The notes: generated from the letters alone by a model not told the origin. A DNA stretch of 64,000 nt from Aquabacterium sp. A3 (GCF_038069945.1 NZ_JBBPEV010000005.1:186001-250000); one strand, 5' to 3'. Counted from the stretch's first letter, positions 17,321 through 27,100 are shown. A program made the numbers and translations.

Positions 17321-18406
17321 GTGGCTTCCAGCAACTTTTCCCTGGCGTACATGCACCCCGGCTGGTTCACGCCGGTGATGGGGGGCATCGGTCTGGCCCT
17401 GGCCTGGTGGCGCGCCGCGCCCACGATGGGCATGCCGGCGTGGTGGATCGGGGTCGTGGTGGGGCTGCTGGCCACGCTGGTGTTTGTCACTGTGGCGGCG
17501 ATCAGCCTGTGGCGCGTCTTGAAACACCCGGCACAGTGGCGGGCCGATCTGGCCCACCCTGTTCGGCATGCGTTTGTGGCGGCCATCCCGGTGTCGATGA
17601 TTTTGGTGTCCACCTGGCTGCAAGCCCTGGCGGCATTGCTGGGCCGAGGTGCACTGACGGTGGATGGGCAAACCGTTGTGTTGTCTGCCCACTGGGCCTC
17701 ATCGCTGACCCGGCTGGCCGACGGGCTGTGGATGCTCGGGGCCGTGACACAGCTGGCCGTGTCGGCCTGGGTGCTGCATCGGTGGTGGCGACAGGGCATG
17801 CCACTGGCCGGCGTGACACCCGTGCACCTGATTCCCGTGGTGGGGCATGTGCTGACGCCGCTGGCCGGCATCCGCCTGGGCCATCACGACTGGGCCCTGG
17901 CGCAGTTCGCCCTGGGCACGGTGCTCTGGATGATGTGGGCCACCCTGCTGTGGCAACGTCGGCGACGGGGGCCGCCCTTGCCGGCACCACTGGCGCCGGC
18001 ACGCTTCATTCAGGTGGCGCCACTGGCCGTGATCGGTCTGTCGATGGCCGAGTTGGGCTGGGGCAGTGTGGGGCCCTGGGTGGCCTGGCTGATGGCCACG
18101 GTGCTGGTGCTGTGGCTGACCATGCAGCTTCTGCCGCAGCTCAAGACCATGCCTTTTGGCCTGTCACACTGGGCACTGAGCTTTCCGCTGGCGGCCTGGG
18201 CCTCACTGAGCTGGATGTTGGGCCATGAACTGTCAAGCCGCACCGGGGTGGCCGGCGCAGCACTGCTGCCCACGGCCTTGCTGGCGGGCGTCACCCTGGT
18301 CCTGGCGGGGCTGTCGTCAGCGACCATCAAGGGCCTGCGCCGCCAAGAACTGTTGACACCAGAGCCGGGCCCAACACCACAGGCCCCGACATCGTCCAAG
18401 TCGTAG
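17321..18406 (+). CDS. TDT family transporter (TehA/SLAC1-like)
   Basis: The protein of 361 residues has about ten hydrophobic segments and begins with the family-typical PGWFTPVMGGIGLALAWW region. This places it in the tellurite-resistance/dicarboxylate transporter family, whose members include TehA, malate carriers, sulfite efflux pumps and the SLAC1 anion channel. The substrate cannot be called. Given the sulfur genes on both sides, anion or sulfite efflux is possible. The start is a GTG at 17321, and the C-terminal tail is Pro/Thr-rich. Confidence 0.72.
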   Translation: MASSNFSLAYMHPGWFTPVMGGIGLALAWWRAAPTMGMPAWWIGVVVGLLATLVFVTVAAISLWRVLKHPAQWRADLAHPVRHAFVAAIPVSMILVSTWLQALAALLGRGALTVDGQTVVLSAHWASSLTRLADGLWMLGAVTQLAVSAWVLHRWWRQGMPLAGVTPVHLIPVVGHVLTPLAGIRLGHHDWALAQFALGTVLWMMWATLLWQRRRRGPPLPAPLAPARFIQVAPLAVIGLSMAELGWGSVGPWVAWLMATVLVLWLTMQLLPQLKTMPFGLSHWALSFPLAAWASLSWMLGHELSSRTGVAGAALLPTALLAGVTLVLAGLSSATIKGLRRQELLTPEPGPTPQAPTSSKS

Positions 18407-18482
18407 GACAATGGCCTCAGGGCACCTTCAATTGAGCCCGACGCCGCTGGCCCAGGCGTCGGACCGCATTTTCGATGACGCC

Positions 18483-18776
18483 ATGGCATTCGACAACGAC
18501 AAACACCGCACCGACATCCTGAACCGCCTCAAACGTGCTGAAGGGCAGTTACGGGGCATTCAGCGCATGATCGAAGAAGGTGAAGGTTGCCTGCCCATTG
18601 CCACCCAGATGGCGGCCGTGCGCAAGGCCCTGGACAGCACCTATGTGCGCATGACGATGTGTTACGTGGAGCAACACCTTCATGAACAACTCAGTCGGGG
18701 TGAGCCCGACGGGGCCGAGCCGGCCCTTGCCCAGATGATGCAGGAAATCGAAACCCTGCTGGGCAAGATACGCTGA
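18483..18776 (+). CDS. CsoR/FrmR/CstR-family (DUF156) transcriptional repressor
   Basis: This 97-residue all-helical regulator starts with the conserved ILNRLKRAEGQLRGI block. The ATG at 18483 is preferred because the earlier ATG at 18411 adds 24 residues with no family match. The first ligand Cys is present at residue 36. The usual His at position 61 is Tyr, with an extra Cys at 60 and a His at 65, so the metal or thiol site is not the normal CsoR, RcnR or FrmR set. Next to a persulfide dioxygenase module it may sense sulfur species, as CstR does; that is inference. It converges on the DUF2892 gene. Confidence 0.85.
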   Translation: MAFDNDKHRTDILNRLKRAEGQLRGIQRMIEEGEGCLPIATQMAAVRKALDSTYVRMTMCYVEQHLHEQLSRGEPDGAEPALAQMMQEIETLLGKIR

Positions 18777-18799
18777 AGCACCGCACGCGGGTGGTGGGC

Positions 18800-18988
18800 T
18801 CAACGGGTCTTGCAGGTAGACAGGCCAAACGGCAGGTAAGCCGGACACCAGCCGCTCAGCCCCGTGGCCAGGGGCACGATGCCGATCCAGCCCCAGACCC
18901 CGACCGTGCCGGTGGCGGCCAGGCCGATCAGAACAACCCCGGCGGTGATGCGTGCGATGCGGTCCAGGCCGCCAACGTTCGATGTCAT
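18800..18988 (-). CDS. DUF2892 (YgaP-like) small membrane protein
   Basis: This 62-residue inner-membrane protein has two hydrophobic segments and ends in the hallmark GWCPAYLPFGLSTCK. In other bacteria this domain is fused to, or encoded beside, rhodaneses (YgaP) and sulfide-stress genes. The gene follows the SulP transporter by 18 bp and is the last gene of the ArsR-SulP-DUF2892 operon. The two cysteines near the C-terminus are conserved in the family, but their role is unknown to me. Confidence 0.85.
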   Translation of the reverse strand: MTSNVGGLDRIARITAGVVLIGLAATGTVGVWGWIGIVPLATGLSGWCPAYLPFGLSTCKTR

Positions 18989-19006
18989 GTGCTTCTCCTG
19001 TGCGTG

Positions 19007-20791
19007 TTAACAACGCGTGTGGTGGGTCGAACCCGACCCGTTGATGAAAGTCTGTGACAGCGCCTGCCAGGCATGGTTGGCGCTCAGGAATACATGGGCT
19101 TGCATGTGCTCCCACCAAGGCGTAGCGTGCAGTCGGTCTGCCACAGGCCCCTTGATGTCGGTCAAGCACAGCGTGATGCCTTGCTGCGCCAGCCCCTGCT
19201 GCCACTCGATCAGGGCCTGCAAGGCCGTGTGGTCCACGTGATTGACCGCACTCATCAGCAGCACCAGCGTTCGTGTGCCGGGACGGCGCGCCAACATGGC
19301 CATGACGCCCTGCTCCACCCGCTGGATGTTGGTGAACTCCAGGCTCTCGTCCACCCGCACCATGAGCACGCCGGGCAGGCGCTCGACCTGATGGCGATCA
19401 ACATTGCGGAAATGCTCGGTGCCGGGCACCCGGCCCACTTCGGCCACGTGGGGTTGGCTGTGTCGCCAGACCATGGCCCCCAATGACCACACCAGCCCCA
19501 CCAGCAAGCCCACTTCAAAGCCCAGCAGCAGCACCCCCAGCAAGGTGCTGGCGAAGGCCCCTGCATCGGCGCGATCGTAGGCCCAGGTGGCGCGCCAGGG
19601 CGCCCAGGTCACCAGGTTGGCCACGGCCATGATGATCACGGCCGACAGCGTGGCGCGCGGCAACCAGGCCAGGGCAGGCAACACCAGCGCGATCAGCAGC
19701 ACCAGCAACACGGCGGTGATCACGCCCGCCAACGGGCTGCGCGCCCCCGCAGCCTCGTTGACCACCGTGCGTGACAGCCCGCCGGAGACCGCCAAACCGC
19801 CCAACAAGCCACCGCCCAGATTGGCCAGCCCCAGGCCCAGCAACTCGCGGTCGGCGTCCACACGGTCACCGTGCTTGAGCGCAAACGTCTGCGCCACCGA
19901 CATGCTGCTGACAAAGCCCACCAGGCTGACCAGCAACACCGGCAGCACCAGGTCACCGGCCATGCGCCATGTCAGCTCAGGCCCCAGCAAGGACCAGACC
20001 TCGCCGGGCCGTCCCAGGCTCAAGGGCCCGACCACCTGCACTTGAGGACCGTTGGTGCTGGCCCACCACCACGCCAGCGCGCCCGACAAGGTCAGCACCA
20101 ACAAGGGCCAGAGTCGGCCCAGCAGCCAAGAAGCCCGCAGCCCTGGCCCGCCCTGCCGCACACGCCCAAGCCAGCGAGGCCCCACCCACAAGGCCAGCAG
20201 CGAGGTCATGCCCACCATCGCGTCCACACCGGGCATGACGTCGGCGGCGGTGCCCCAACGGCTGGCCACCGTCTGCCACATGTCCGGCAAGGTGTGACCC
20301 AAGCCACGCGTGCCCAGCAGCGGCCCCAGTTGCCCCGCCAGGATCAACAGGGCGGACGCCACCGTGAAGCCCTGCACCACAGGCCGGCTCATCAGTTGCG
20401 ACAAGAAACCCATGCGCAACACGCCCATGACCAGCATCAGCGCGCCGCTGGCCACCGCCAGCAAGGCCGACAGCAACACGTACAGCGGCGAGCCCGCCAA
20501 GGCCAGCGGTGACAGCGCGTGCGCCACCATCAAGGACGTGACCGCCGCAGGCCCGACCGACAGCGTCCTGCTGTCACCAAACACGGCGTAGGCCAGCAGG
20601 GGCAGGATGCTGGCCAACAAGCCCGCATGGGGCGGCAGGCCTGCCAACATGGCATAGGCCAGGCTTTGCGGCACCAGCATCACGGCCACCACCAGACCGG
20701 CGCTCAGGTCACCGGGCAAATCGCTGCGCTGCCATCGGCGCCACCACACCGGTGGCATGGCCCAAGGAGACGGTGCCTGGTGCGGGGTCAC
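19007..20791 (-). CDS. SulP family anion transporter with STAS domain
   Basis: The protein of about 594 residues has an SLC26/SulP membrane core (LVPQSLAYAMLAGLPPHAGL near residue 45 and GPAAVTSLMVA near residue 85) and a C-terminal STAS domain (about residues 470-580). SulP proteins carry sulfate, bicarbonate or other anions. A GTG start at 20791 overlaps the ArsR stop as GTGA, which is ideal for coupling. An ATG 24 bases upstream is also open. In related bigR operons a TauE-type sulfite exporter fills this slot, so moving sulfite, sulfate or thiosulfate is a fair inference. Confidence 0.85.
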   Translation of the reverse strand: MTPHQAPSPWAMPPVWWRRWQRSDLPGDLSAGLVVAVMLVPQSLAYAMLAGLPPHAGLLASILPLLAYAVFGDSRTLSVGPAAVTSLMVAHALSPLALAGSPLYVLLSALLAVASGALMLVMGVLRMGFLSQLMSRPVVQGFTVASALLILAGQLGPLLGTRGLGHTLPDMWQTVASRWGTAADVMPGVDAMVGMTSLLALWVGPRWLGRVRQGGPGLRASWLLGRLWPLLVLTLSGALAWWWASTNGPQVQVVGPLSLGRPGEVWSLLGPELTWRMAGDLVLPVLLVSLVGFVSSMSVAQTFALKHGDRVDADRELLGLGLANLGGGLLGGLAVSGGLSRTVVNEAAGARSPLAGVITAVLLVLLIALVLPALAWLPRATLSAVIIMAVANLVTWAPWRATWAYDRADAGAFASTLLGVLLLGFEVGLLVGLVWSLGAMVWRHSQPHVAEVGRVPGTEHFRNVDRHQVERLPGVLMVRVDESLEFTNIQRVEQGVMAMLARRPGTRTLVLLMSAVNHVDHTALQALIEWQQGLAQQGITLCLTDIKGPVADRLHATPWWEHMQAHVFLSANHAWQALSQTFINGSGSTHHTRC

Positions 20792-21186
20792 GCGCGGTGC
20801 TCCGTCGCACCACACACGCGGCTGTGCAGCACCGCCATCACCGCCGCCGCATCGGCGCTGGCCAGACGGTAGAACACATGTTTGCCTTCGCGGCGCGTGC
20901 CCACCAGCCCCTCTTGCCGCAACACCCCCAGTTGCTGCGACAAGGTGGGCTGACGGATGCCCAGGTCGCGCTCAAGCTCGCTGACGCAAAACTCGCCCTG
21001 GGCCAAGCGGCACATCAGCACCAGCCTGTCCACATGGGCCATCACCTTCAACAAAGCACACGCCTGCGCCGCCGAGGCCTGCAATTCCAACAGGTTGACC
21101 GGCGCCGGCGGACGCCCGCAAGGCTCGCCGTGCGCTGGCGCGGCGCCCGCAGCGGCCTGCTCAGGTGTGGGCATTGACAGTTTCAT
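20788..21186 (-). CDS. ArsR-family persulfide-responsive repressor, BigR/SqrR-like
   Basis: The winged-helix regulator has 132 residues when started at the ATG at 21186; an alternative start at 21222 would overlap the operator. The recognition helix region (IRQPTLSQQLGVLRQEGLV) is clear. Cys59 (LMCRL) and Cys125 (RVCGA) lie 66 residues apart, the same spacing as the sensing pair in SqrR (41/107) and BigR (42/108), which form a disulfide or polysulfide bridge and release DNA. The divergent dioxygenase gene and the palindrome between them fit this role. The long N-terminal tail of about 30 residues is not conserved. Confidence 0.87.
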   Translation of the reverse strand: MKLSMPTPEQAAAGAAPAHGEPCGRPPAPVNLLELQASAAQACALLKVMAHVDRLVLMCRLAQGEFCVSELERDLGIRQPTLSQQLGVLRQEGLVGTRREGKHVFYRLASADAAAVMAVLHSRVCGATEHRA

Positions 21187-21195
21187 ACCAAACAT

Positions 21196-21211
21196 TATAT
21201 CTATAGATATA
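21196..21211. promoter_or_regulatory. 16-bp palindromic operator candidate for the BigR-like repressor
   Basis: TATATCTATAGATATA is a perfect inverted repeat in an AT-rich island between two divergent genes, starting ten bases before the ArsR start. Known BigR/SqrR operators are AT-rich palindromes between the regulator and the sulfide-oxidising genes. The location would block promoters in both directions. Confidence 0.7.
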
Positions 21212-21261
21212 CTATTATTCAATCAACTGATGACACGCCGTGAGTTGTCCCGGAGCCCCCC

Positions 21262-22155
21262 ATGAACACCCCTTCCTCGCATACGCCTGCGCAGCACCCG
21301 CTGGTGCACAGCCTCTTTGACCCCGACACCAGCACCTTCACCCACATCGTGCACGACCGTCCTGGCGGACACGCCGCGATCGTCGACCCTGTGCTGGATT
21401 ACGACGCCGCTTCAGGGCGAACCAGCACCCGCAGCGCGGATCAAGTGGTGTCGTTCGTGCGGGATCAGGGGCTGACGGTGCAATGGATTCTGGAAACCCA
21501 TGCCCACGCGGATCACCTGTCGGCCGCGCCCTACCTGAAGCAAACGCTGGGAGGACGCGTGGCCATTGGCGCGGCCATCCAGCGGGTGCAACGCACATTC
21601 AAGGCCCTGTTTCACCTGGAGCCCGACTTCGCCACGAACGGCACACAGTTTGATCACCTGTTCGCCGACGGCGACACCTTCCAGATCGGAGACCTGACGG
21701 CGCAAGCCTGGCATGTGCCCGGCCACACCCCGGCAGACATGGCCTATGTGGTGGGCTCGGCCGTGTTCGTGGGCGACACGATCTTTCCGCCGGATGTGGG
21801 CACGGCCCGTTGTGACTTTCCCGGTGGCGACGCGCACCAGCTCTACCAGTCGGTTCGGCGCTTGTTGGCCTTGCCTGACAACACGCGCCTGTACCTGTGC
21901 CATGACTACCCCCCGGCCCACCGCGTCACGCCCCAGTCGGTCACGACGGTGGGCGAACAACGTGCACACAACATCCATGTCCGCCATGGCATCAGCGAGA
22001 CCGAATTCGTGCAGATGCGGCAGTCCCGGGATGCCACGCTGGGCATGCCCCGACTGATCCTGCCTTCGGTGCAGGTGAACATCCGCGCGGGCCAGTTGCC
22101 GCCGCCCGAAGACAACGGCACCCGCTACCTGAAGATCCCGCTCAATGCCTTGTGA
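21262..22155 (+). CDS. Metallo-beta-lactamase-fold persulfide dioxygenase, BLH/ETHE1 family
   Basis: The enzyme of 297 residues would oxidise glutathione persulfide to sulfite with an Fe(II) centre. The metal motif THAHADH is at about residue 80, followed by VPGHTPADMAY, GDTIFPPDVGTARCDFPGG and LCHDY, which supply the remaining His and Asp ligands. The GTARCDFPGGDA string is characteristic of the BLH subgroup. It is divergent from the ArsR-SulP-DUF2892 operon and is probably repressed by the ArsR protein. Sulfite made here could be exported or used. Confidence 0.92.
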   Translation: MNTPSSHTPAQHPLVHSLFDPDTSTFTHIVHDRPGGHAAIVDPVLDYDAASGRTSTRSADQVVSFVRDQGLTVQWILETHAHADHLSAAPYLKQTLGGRVAIGAAIQRVQRTFKALFHLEPDFATNGTQFDHLFADGDTFQIGDLTAQAWHVPGHTPADMAYVVGSAVFVGDTIFPPDVGTARCDFPGGDAHQLYQSVRRLLALPDNTRLYLCHDYPPAHRVTPQSVTTVGEQRAHNIHVRHGISETEFVQMRQSRDATLGMPRLILPSVQVNIRAGQLPPPEDNGTRYLKIPLNAL

Positions 22156-22167
22156 TCCTTCGTCTGA

Positions 22168-22641
22168 TCAAGGCGCCGTCGTGGGCCAGCCTTGGGCCTT
22201 CCAGCCGCTCATGCCGCCCACCACATAGCGCACGTGCTCGTAGCCTGGCTGCGACTGCAACCGCCGCCACGCCGCACGCGAGCGATTCTGGGTGGCACAG
22301 ATCAGGTACACGGGTTTGGCAGGATCGGTCGGGATCTCGTGCCAGCGCTCGCGCCACTGGCTGGTGGGCAGCAAGCGCACGCCAGCGGCAATGCCGGCGG
22401 CATGCTCATGGGGCTCACGAATGTCGATGAGTACGGCCTGCCCGCGCTCATGGGCCTGGCGGGCCTGCGCCAAGGTGACGCTTTCACCGGGCGTCGATGT
22501 CGCGTGGGCCTGCCGTGCCCATTGCATCGCCACCATGGCGCCCCCCAGCAACAGGGCCAGCCCACCCGCCAGGCGACGGCGACGCGATGGGTCTGGCACG
22601 GCTTGCACGGACGGGTTGGTGAACCTTGGACCTTCAGACAT
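22168..22641 (-). CDS. Membrane-anchored rhodanese-domain protein
   Basis: This 157-residue protein has an N-terminal transmembrane anchor (about residues 24-43) and a single rhodanese domain. The active-site Cys is in ICATQNRSRA, where the usual loop glycine is replaced by Gln. Rhodaneses move sulfane sulfur between thiols, thiosulfate and sulfite, and here the domain would face the periplasm. The ATG at 22641 has GGAG five bases upstream. The gene converges on the dioxygenase gene with a 12-bp gap, so it belongs to the module but has its own promoter. Confidence 0.85.
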   Translation of the reverse strand: MSEGPRFTNPSVQAVPDPSRRRRLAGGLALLLGGAMVAMQWARQAHATSTPGESVTLAQARQAHERGQAVLIDIREPHEHAAGIAAGVRLLPTSQWRERWHEIPTDPAKPVYLICATQNRSRAAWRRLQSQPGYEHVRYVVGGMSGWKAQGWPTTAP

Positions 22642-22682
22642 GGGCACTCCTCAGCATGGGGCACAACACGGGCGACAGTCTG

Positions 22683-22702
22683 GCATACGATAAGGGGTAT
22701 GC
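22683..22702. promoter_or_regulatory. Inverted repeat upstream of the rhodanese gene
   Basis: GCATAC and GTATGC flank eight bases. Read on the minus strand the site contains ATACCCC, which resembles one half of CsoR-family operators. It lies 42 bp before the rhodanese start and 49 bp before the divergent DUF3422 start, so it could serve either gene. Binding by the CsoR-like protein of this cluster is only a suggestion. Confidence 0.35.
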
Positions 22703-22750
22703 AAGTTGCCGCCAAGCGGTGTCCCTGAGTGACTGAGGGACAATCTGCCC

Positions 22751-24112
22751 ATGCCTCATCACATCGACACGGCCCCCTACCCCACGCGGCAGGCACCCCG
22801 GCATCCCTTTCCGGTGCAGGCCTTGCCACCCAGCGACGAGTCGCGCGAGGTGTTGCACAACGAGGTGCACGCACGCCCGCCAGCCCGCATCCGTCTGCCC
22901 GCGCTGGTGGTTTATGTGGCGGTGCTCAACGAAGGCGTCACCCGAGAACAGGAATGCGCGCACCTGCGGGCCCTGTCGGGCCAGGACGACCTGCCGGTGC
23001 AGGCCCTGGCCGGCAATTTTTTGCGGCTGCGGTTTGACAACTACACCTTGAAGTGGGAGCGGCACACCGAGTTCTCTCGGTACTCTCTGGTGCAGAAACT
23101 GCCCGATGACGCGCTGAACGGCGGCGATGAAGCCGCCTTGCTGCAATCGCTGGTGATCCCGCCTTCGTGGTGGGCGGCCATCCCGGGCAAAACGGTGACG
23201 GCCATCATGATGGCCATGGTGCATGGCGATGTGGATGACCCCACCGCCATGCGGCGCACCGCCGAGCCCTGGCTGGACAGCCGCGAGCCCCTGGCGTCGC
23301 TGCTGGGGGTGCGCCGCTCATGTGCCATGAGCAACTTCCGCCTGCGTGACAGCGGGTTTGAGCGCCTGCTGGTGATCTCGCCGCCCAACACCTCGGAGTT
23401 GCGGGCGGGGCGGCTGTCGCAACGCCTGCTGGAAGTGGAAACCTACCGGCTGATGGCCCTGCGCGGTCTGCCCGTGGCCAAGGAACTGGCCCCGATGCTG
23501 AGCGAGGCCGAAAGCCAGCTGGCCGACATCACCGCGCGCATGGAGCAAGCCGACACCTCTGATCAAGCCCTGCTGGACACGCTGATCGCGCTGGCTGCAC
23601 GCATTGAGCGGGCCACCGCCAGCCACATGTACCGATTCTCGGCCACCCTGGCTTACCACCGGCTGGTTGAACAGCGCATCGAAGAGATGCGGGAGGCGCC
23701 CATCCCGGGCACGCAGATGCTGGGCGAGTTTTTGCAGCGCCGGCTGGCCCCGGCCATCAACACGGTACAGGCCACGGCGCAGCGGCTCAACGCCCTGTCA
23801 CAGCGCATCGAGCGCACCAGCGCCTTGCTGCGCACCAGGGTGGACATCGCGGCCGAAGCACAAAACCAGCAACTGCTGGAAAAGCTCACCAAAGGGCAAG
23901 AGCTGCAACTGCGCCTTCAAAGCACGGTGGAGGGCCTGTCCATCGCGGCCATCTCTTATTACGTGATCAGCCTGATCCTGTACGCCGGCAAGGCCGCCAA
24001 GGCCGCAGGCATCGGTGTGCACCCCGAGATGTTGGCCGGCGCACTGACACCGGTGGTGGTGCTGACCATCTGGTGGGCCACCCGGCAAATCCGCAAACGC
24101 CTGCACGATTGA
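22751..24112 (+). CDS. DUF3422 family membrane protein
   Basis: The protein of 453 residues has the DUF3422 signature LHNEVHARPP near residue 37. A long helical region follows (residues about 220-400), with two C-terminal transmembrane segments around residues 400-445 (ISYYVISLILYAGKAAK and PVVVLTIWWATRQIRKR). The family is common in proteobacteria and has no known function. The predicted layout is a large cytoplasmic body anchored at the C-terminus. Nothing in the immediate context decides a role. Confidence 0.85.
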   Translation: MPHHIDTAPYPTRQAPRHPFPVQALPPSDESREVLHNEVHARPPARIRLPALVVYVAVLNEGVTREQECAHLRALSGQDDLPVQALAGNFLRLRFDNYTLKWERHTEFSRYSLVQKLPDDALNGGDEAALLQSLVIPPSWWAAIPGKTVTAIMMAMVHGDVDDPTAMRRTAEPWLDSREPLASLLGVRRSCAMSNFRLRDSGFERLLVISPPNTSELRAGRLSQRLLEVETYRLMALRGLPVAKELAPMLSEAESQLADITARMEQADTSDQALLDTLIALAARIERATASHMYRFSATLAYHRLVEQRIEEMREAPIPGTQMLGEFLQRRLAPAINTVQATAQRLNALSQRIERTSALLRTRVDIAAEAQNQQLLEKLTKGQELQLRLQSTVEGLSIAAISYYVISLILYAGKAAKAAGIGVHPEMLAGALTPVVVLTIWWATRQIRKRLHD

Positions 24113-24123
24113 TCACGGTGTGA

Positions 24124-27100
24124 TCAGGGTGCCGCGGTCTGCGGCTTGGCACGTCCGTTCCACCGGAACTGCCAGATCAGGTCCAGTGCGTTGTCATCGC
24201 CCGCCTGAGCGCGCAAGGTGAAGCGCTGCGCCGCCCGGTAAATCAGTTGCCAGTTGCCGGTGGTGGCGTTGAGGTTGCGCTCGTAACCCAGGTACCAGCG
24301 CTCCGAGAGCTGTTTGCCAAGGTTGACCACCGTTTCACGCACGGTGCCGTCGGTCTGGCGCACCGACAACTCATCCAGGCCCAGGCGCTGCACTAGGGAC
24401 TCGCTGGGGCCGCCGCTTTCACCCGACAACAAGGCCACCGCCGCGGTCTGCAACAGACCGATGTCGGCGCCGTCCAGGCCGGAGGGCGCGCGCCCCAGCA
24501 GCAGCCACGACAGCTTCTCGGTCTCTGACATCGAGGGCTCCGAGTACAGCCGGATGCGCGGGTCCTGGGCTGTGCCCGTGATCGTGACCCCGACCTTGAC
24601 ATCGTCAGCCCGTGCCGCCGGCGACTGGGCGCGCATGGCCCGCAAGTCCAGACGAGGGTTCTCGATCGGGCCGGTGAAGGTGATGCCGCCTCGGTCAATG
24701 ACCAGGCGCTGCCCATAGGCCGCGTAGACACCGTCTTTGACCGTCACGGTGCCGGTGAGGCTGGGGCGGTTGTTGGGGGTGGTGAGCTGCAAAGCGCCTT
24801 GCAGGGTGGCCTCCAGGCCGCGACCGCGGATGCGCAGCCGCTGCCCCAGGTCGATGCCGATCTGGATGTCGGAGCGGCGTTCGGTGGCGCCATCGCCCGA
24901 GGCCTCTGCGGTGTCGTCAGACTCGCCCGGCCGGTTGACCACCCGGACGTCGTCACCGATCGTGGGCGCATCAGAACGGCTGATGTCAAACAGACCCTCG
25001 TCCACCTTGAGCTGACCCGTGGCCGTCACATCGTCGCCCTGCAACCGAGCTTGCACGCCACCGGACAGGCGCAGGCGCCGGTCGATGCGTTGCAAGGCGG
25101 TGAAGCGCTGCAACTGCGCGTCGAGCGTGGCCTGGGGTTGTTCCCCCAGTTCGGCCAGACCCGACAGCCGCAACTGCCCACCCTGCCCGTCAGCGAACAT
25201 GAGCTCATCCAGACGCACCTGACTGCCATCCAGCACCATGGACAGACGGCCATCACTGAGCGAGACGCCCGTGAGCAACTGGCTGGCCGACAGTTCTTCG
25301 CCACGAACGCCGCCGGTCAGCCTGGGCTCGGCCAGGCTGCCGCCGAGGGCCGCCCAGGCCTGAAGCTTGCCGCCCAGGCGCCAGCCAGCCGGCAGCCAGT
25401 TGCCCCAGGGTCGCAATGAAGGGGCGTTGAACGCCAGCTCACCCGACAGGGGGCTGTGCACATCGGGCAAACGGTGCGCAGGCCGCGCCGTGAGCTGCTG
25501 ACGGGCCTGCACATCGCCCAGGACGCGGCCATTGAAGCGCTGGGTCAGCGTCCACACGCCCTGTCGGGCAGACAACTCGATGCGGGCATCCCGAATGCCC
25601 AGCCGCTGTGCCTGACCACCCTGGATGGCTTGCTCAATGATCTGAAGGTCACCCTCGCGACGTTGCAGGTGGGCCTGCACCTGCCAGGGCTGCTCTGGCG
25701 TGTGGACGATGGACACGCCGCCTTCCAGCTCCAGATCGCCTGCCCAGCCCACCTGCGGCTGGAGCTGCTGCAACCAGGGCGCCACGCGCCAAGGCATCAA
25801 CTGGGCTTGCAGGGTCAGGGCATCGACGGGCACCCCATCGGCGGCCTGCAGTGCGCCACGAGGCCGCTGCCAGCGCGCCTGTTGCACACGCCAGGTCAGC
25901 CCCGCCGTGTTCAAGTCGGAGGCCGACACCTCGATGCGGTCATGCTGGGCCGTGCGTTGCCAACGCCAGGGCAGGTCGTCAACCACCAACCATGACCGTT
26001 GCTGAGTCTCGGCGGATCGACCTGCGCGACGAGCCATCCAGCTTTCCAGCACACGCACCTGCTGCAGTGCACCGCGCCAGGCGGGCTGCGCGCTGGCCAG
26101 CCCCTCAAAGCCACCTTGCACTCCCCCGGACAGGCTCCAGGTGCGCTCGGACGGCAGCTCAGCCCTCACCTGCCAGCGAGCGCGGTGCTGCCCCACCTCG
26201 CCTTGTGCAGACACGTCCAGCTCTGGCACCTTCAGGTCGCCCAGCCCCGCGCGCTGAAGGCTCAGACCACGGGCCTGCACCTGCACTTCGACCGGTGAGG
26301 TGGCCTCATGGCCTTGCCAATCCCACCGGGCTTCGGCCTGCGGCACGCTGACGGTGGTGGCCTGCGGGTCGCGCCACAGCAGCGCCTGCACCGACGCTTG
26401 CCCGGACGTGACCCACTGCGGCCACTGCCCGCTCAATGCGATGTTGCCCTGGGTACGACCGCTCAACTGCTCGGCCCCCGCCAGCACGGCCCAAGGCTGC
26501 AAGGCCTCCAGCGCATCCATCTGCCATTTCGCCTTGAGTGTCCATCGCGTGCCCAGGGTCGCCGCGCCCTGCGCGTTGGTGACCAAAGGCACGCGGCCCT
26601 CCACGTCCAGCCGGTTGCCGCCCAGATCGGCCTGTGCGCTCAGGCTCATCACCGAGGACGCGTCAGAACGCCAGTCCACCGTGGCTTGCAGCGGCACGTC
26701 GGCCAGCAGGCTGCGCTCCATGCGCAAGCTGGCCTGGCCGCGCCATTGGGCGTCCAGATCGAACGACGCGTTCCCCGTCAGCGCGTGCCGCCCCCGGGCC
26801 GCCATCGGCCAGGGCAGCCAGACGGAAGGGTCCAGCGCCTGAAGCACCACCTGCCCTGAGGCTTTCCAGGGCTGCCCCTCGGCCAGGGTCACGCGGACGT
26901 CTCGAAACTCGCCCGAGCCTTGCCCGGTGCGGGTGCTCAGGCGAGTCACCTCCAGCAACTGACCTGCGGCCGTGACCGCATACGACGCCTCCAGCGACAG
27001 CGACACCGGTCGGGCCGCCGCACCGCGCCCATGCACCCCTTGAACCTCGCCTCGCACGGCCAGCCCCTCGGGCTTGGTCAGCCGCGGGCGCAAGGCCAGA

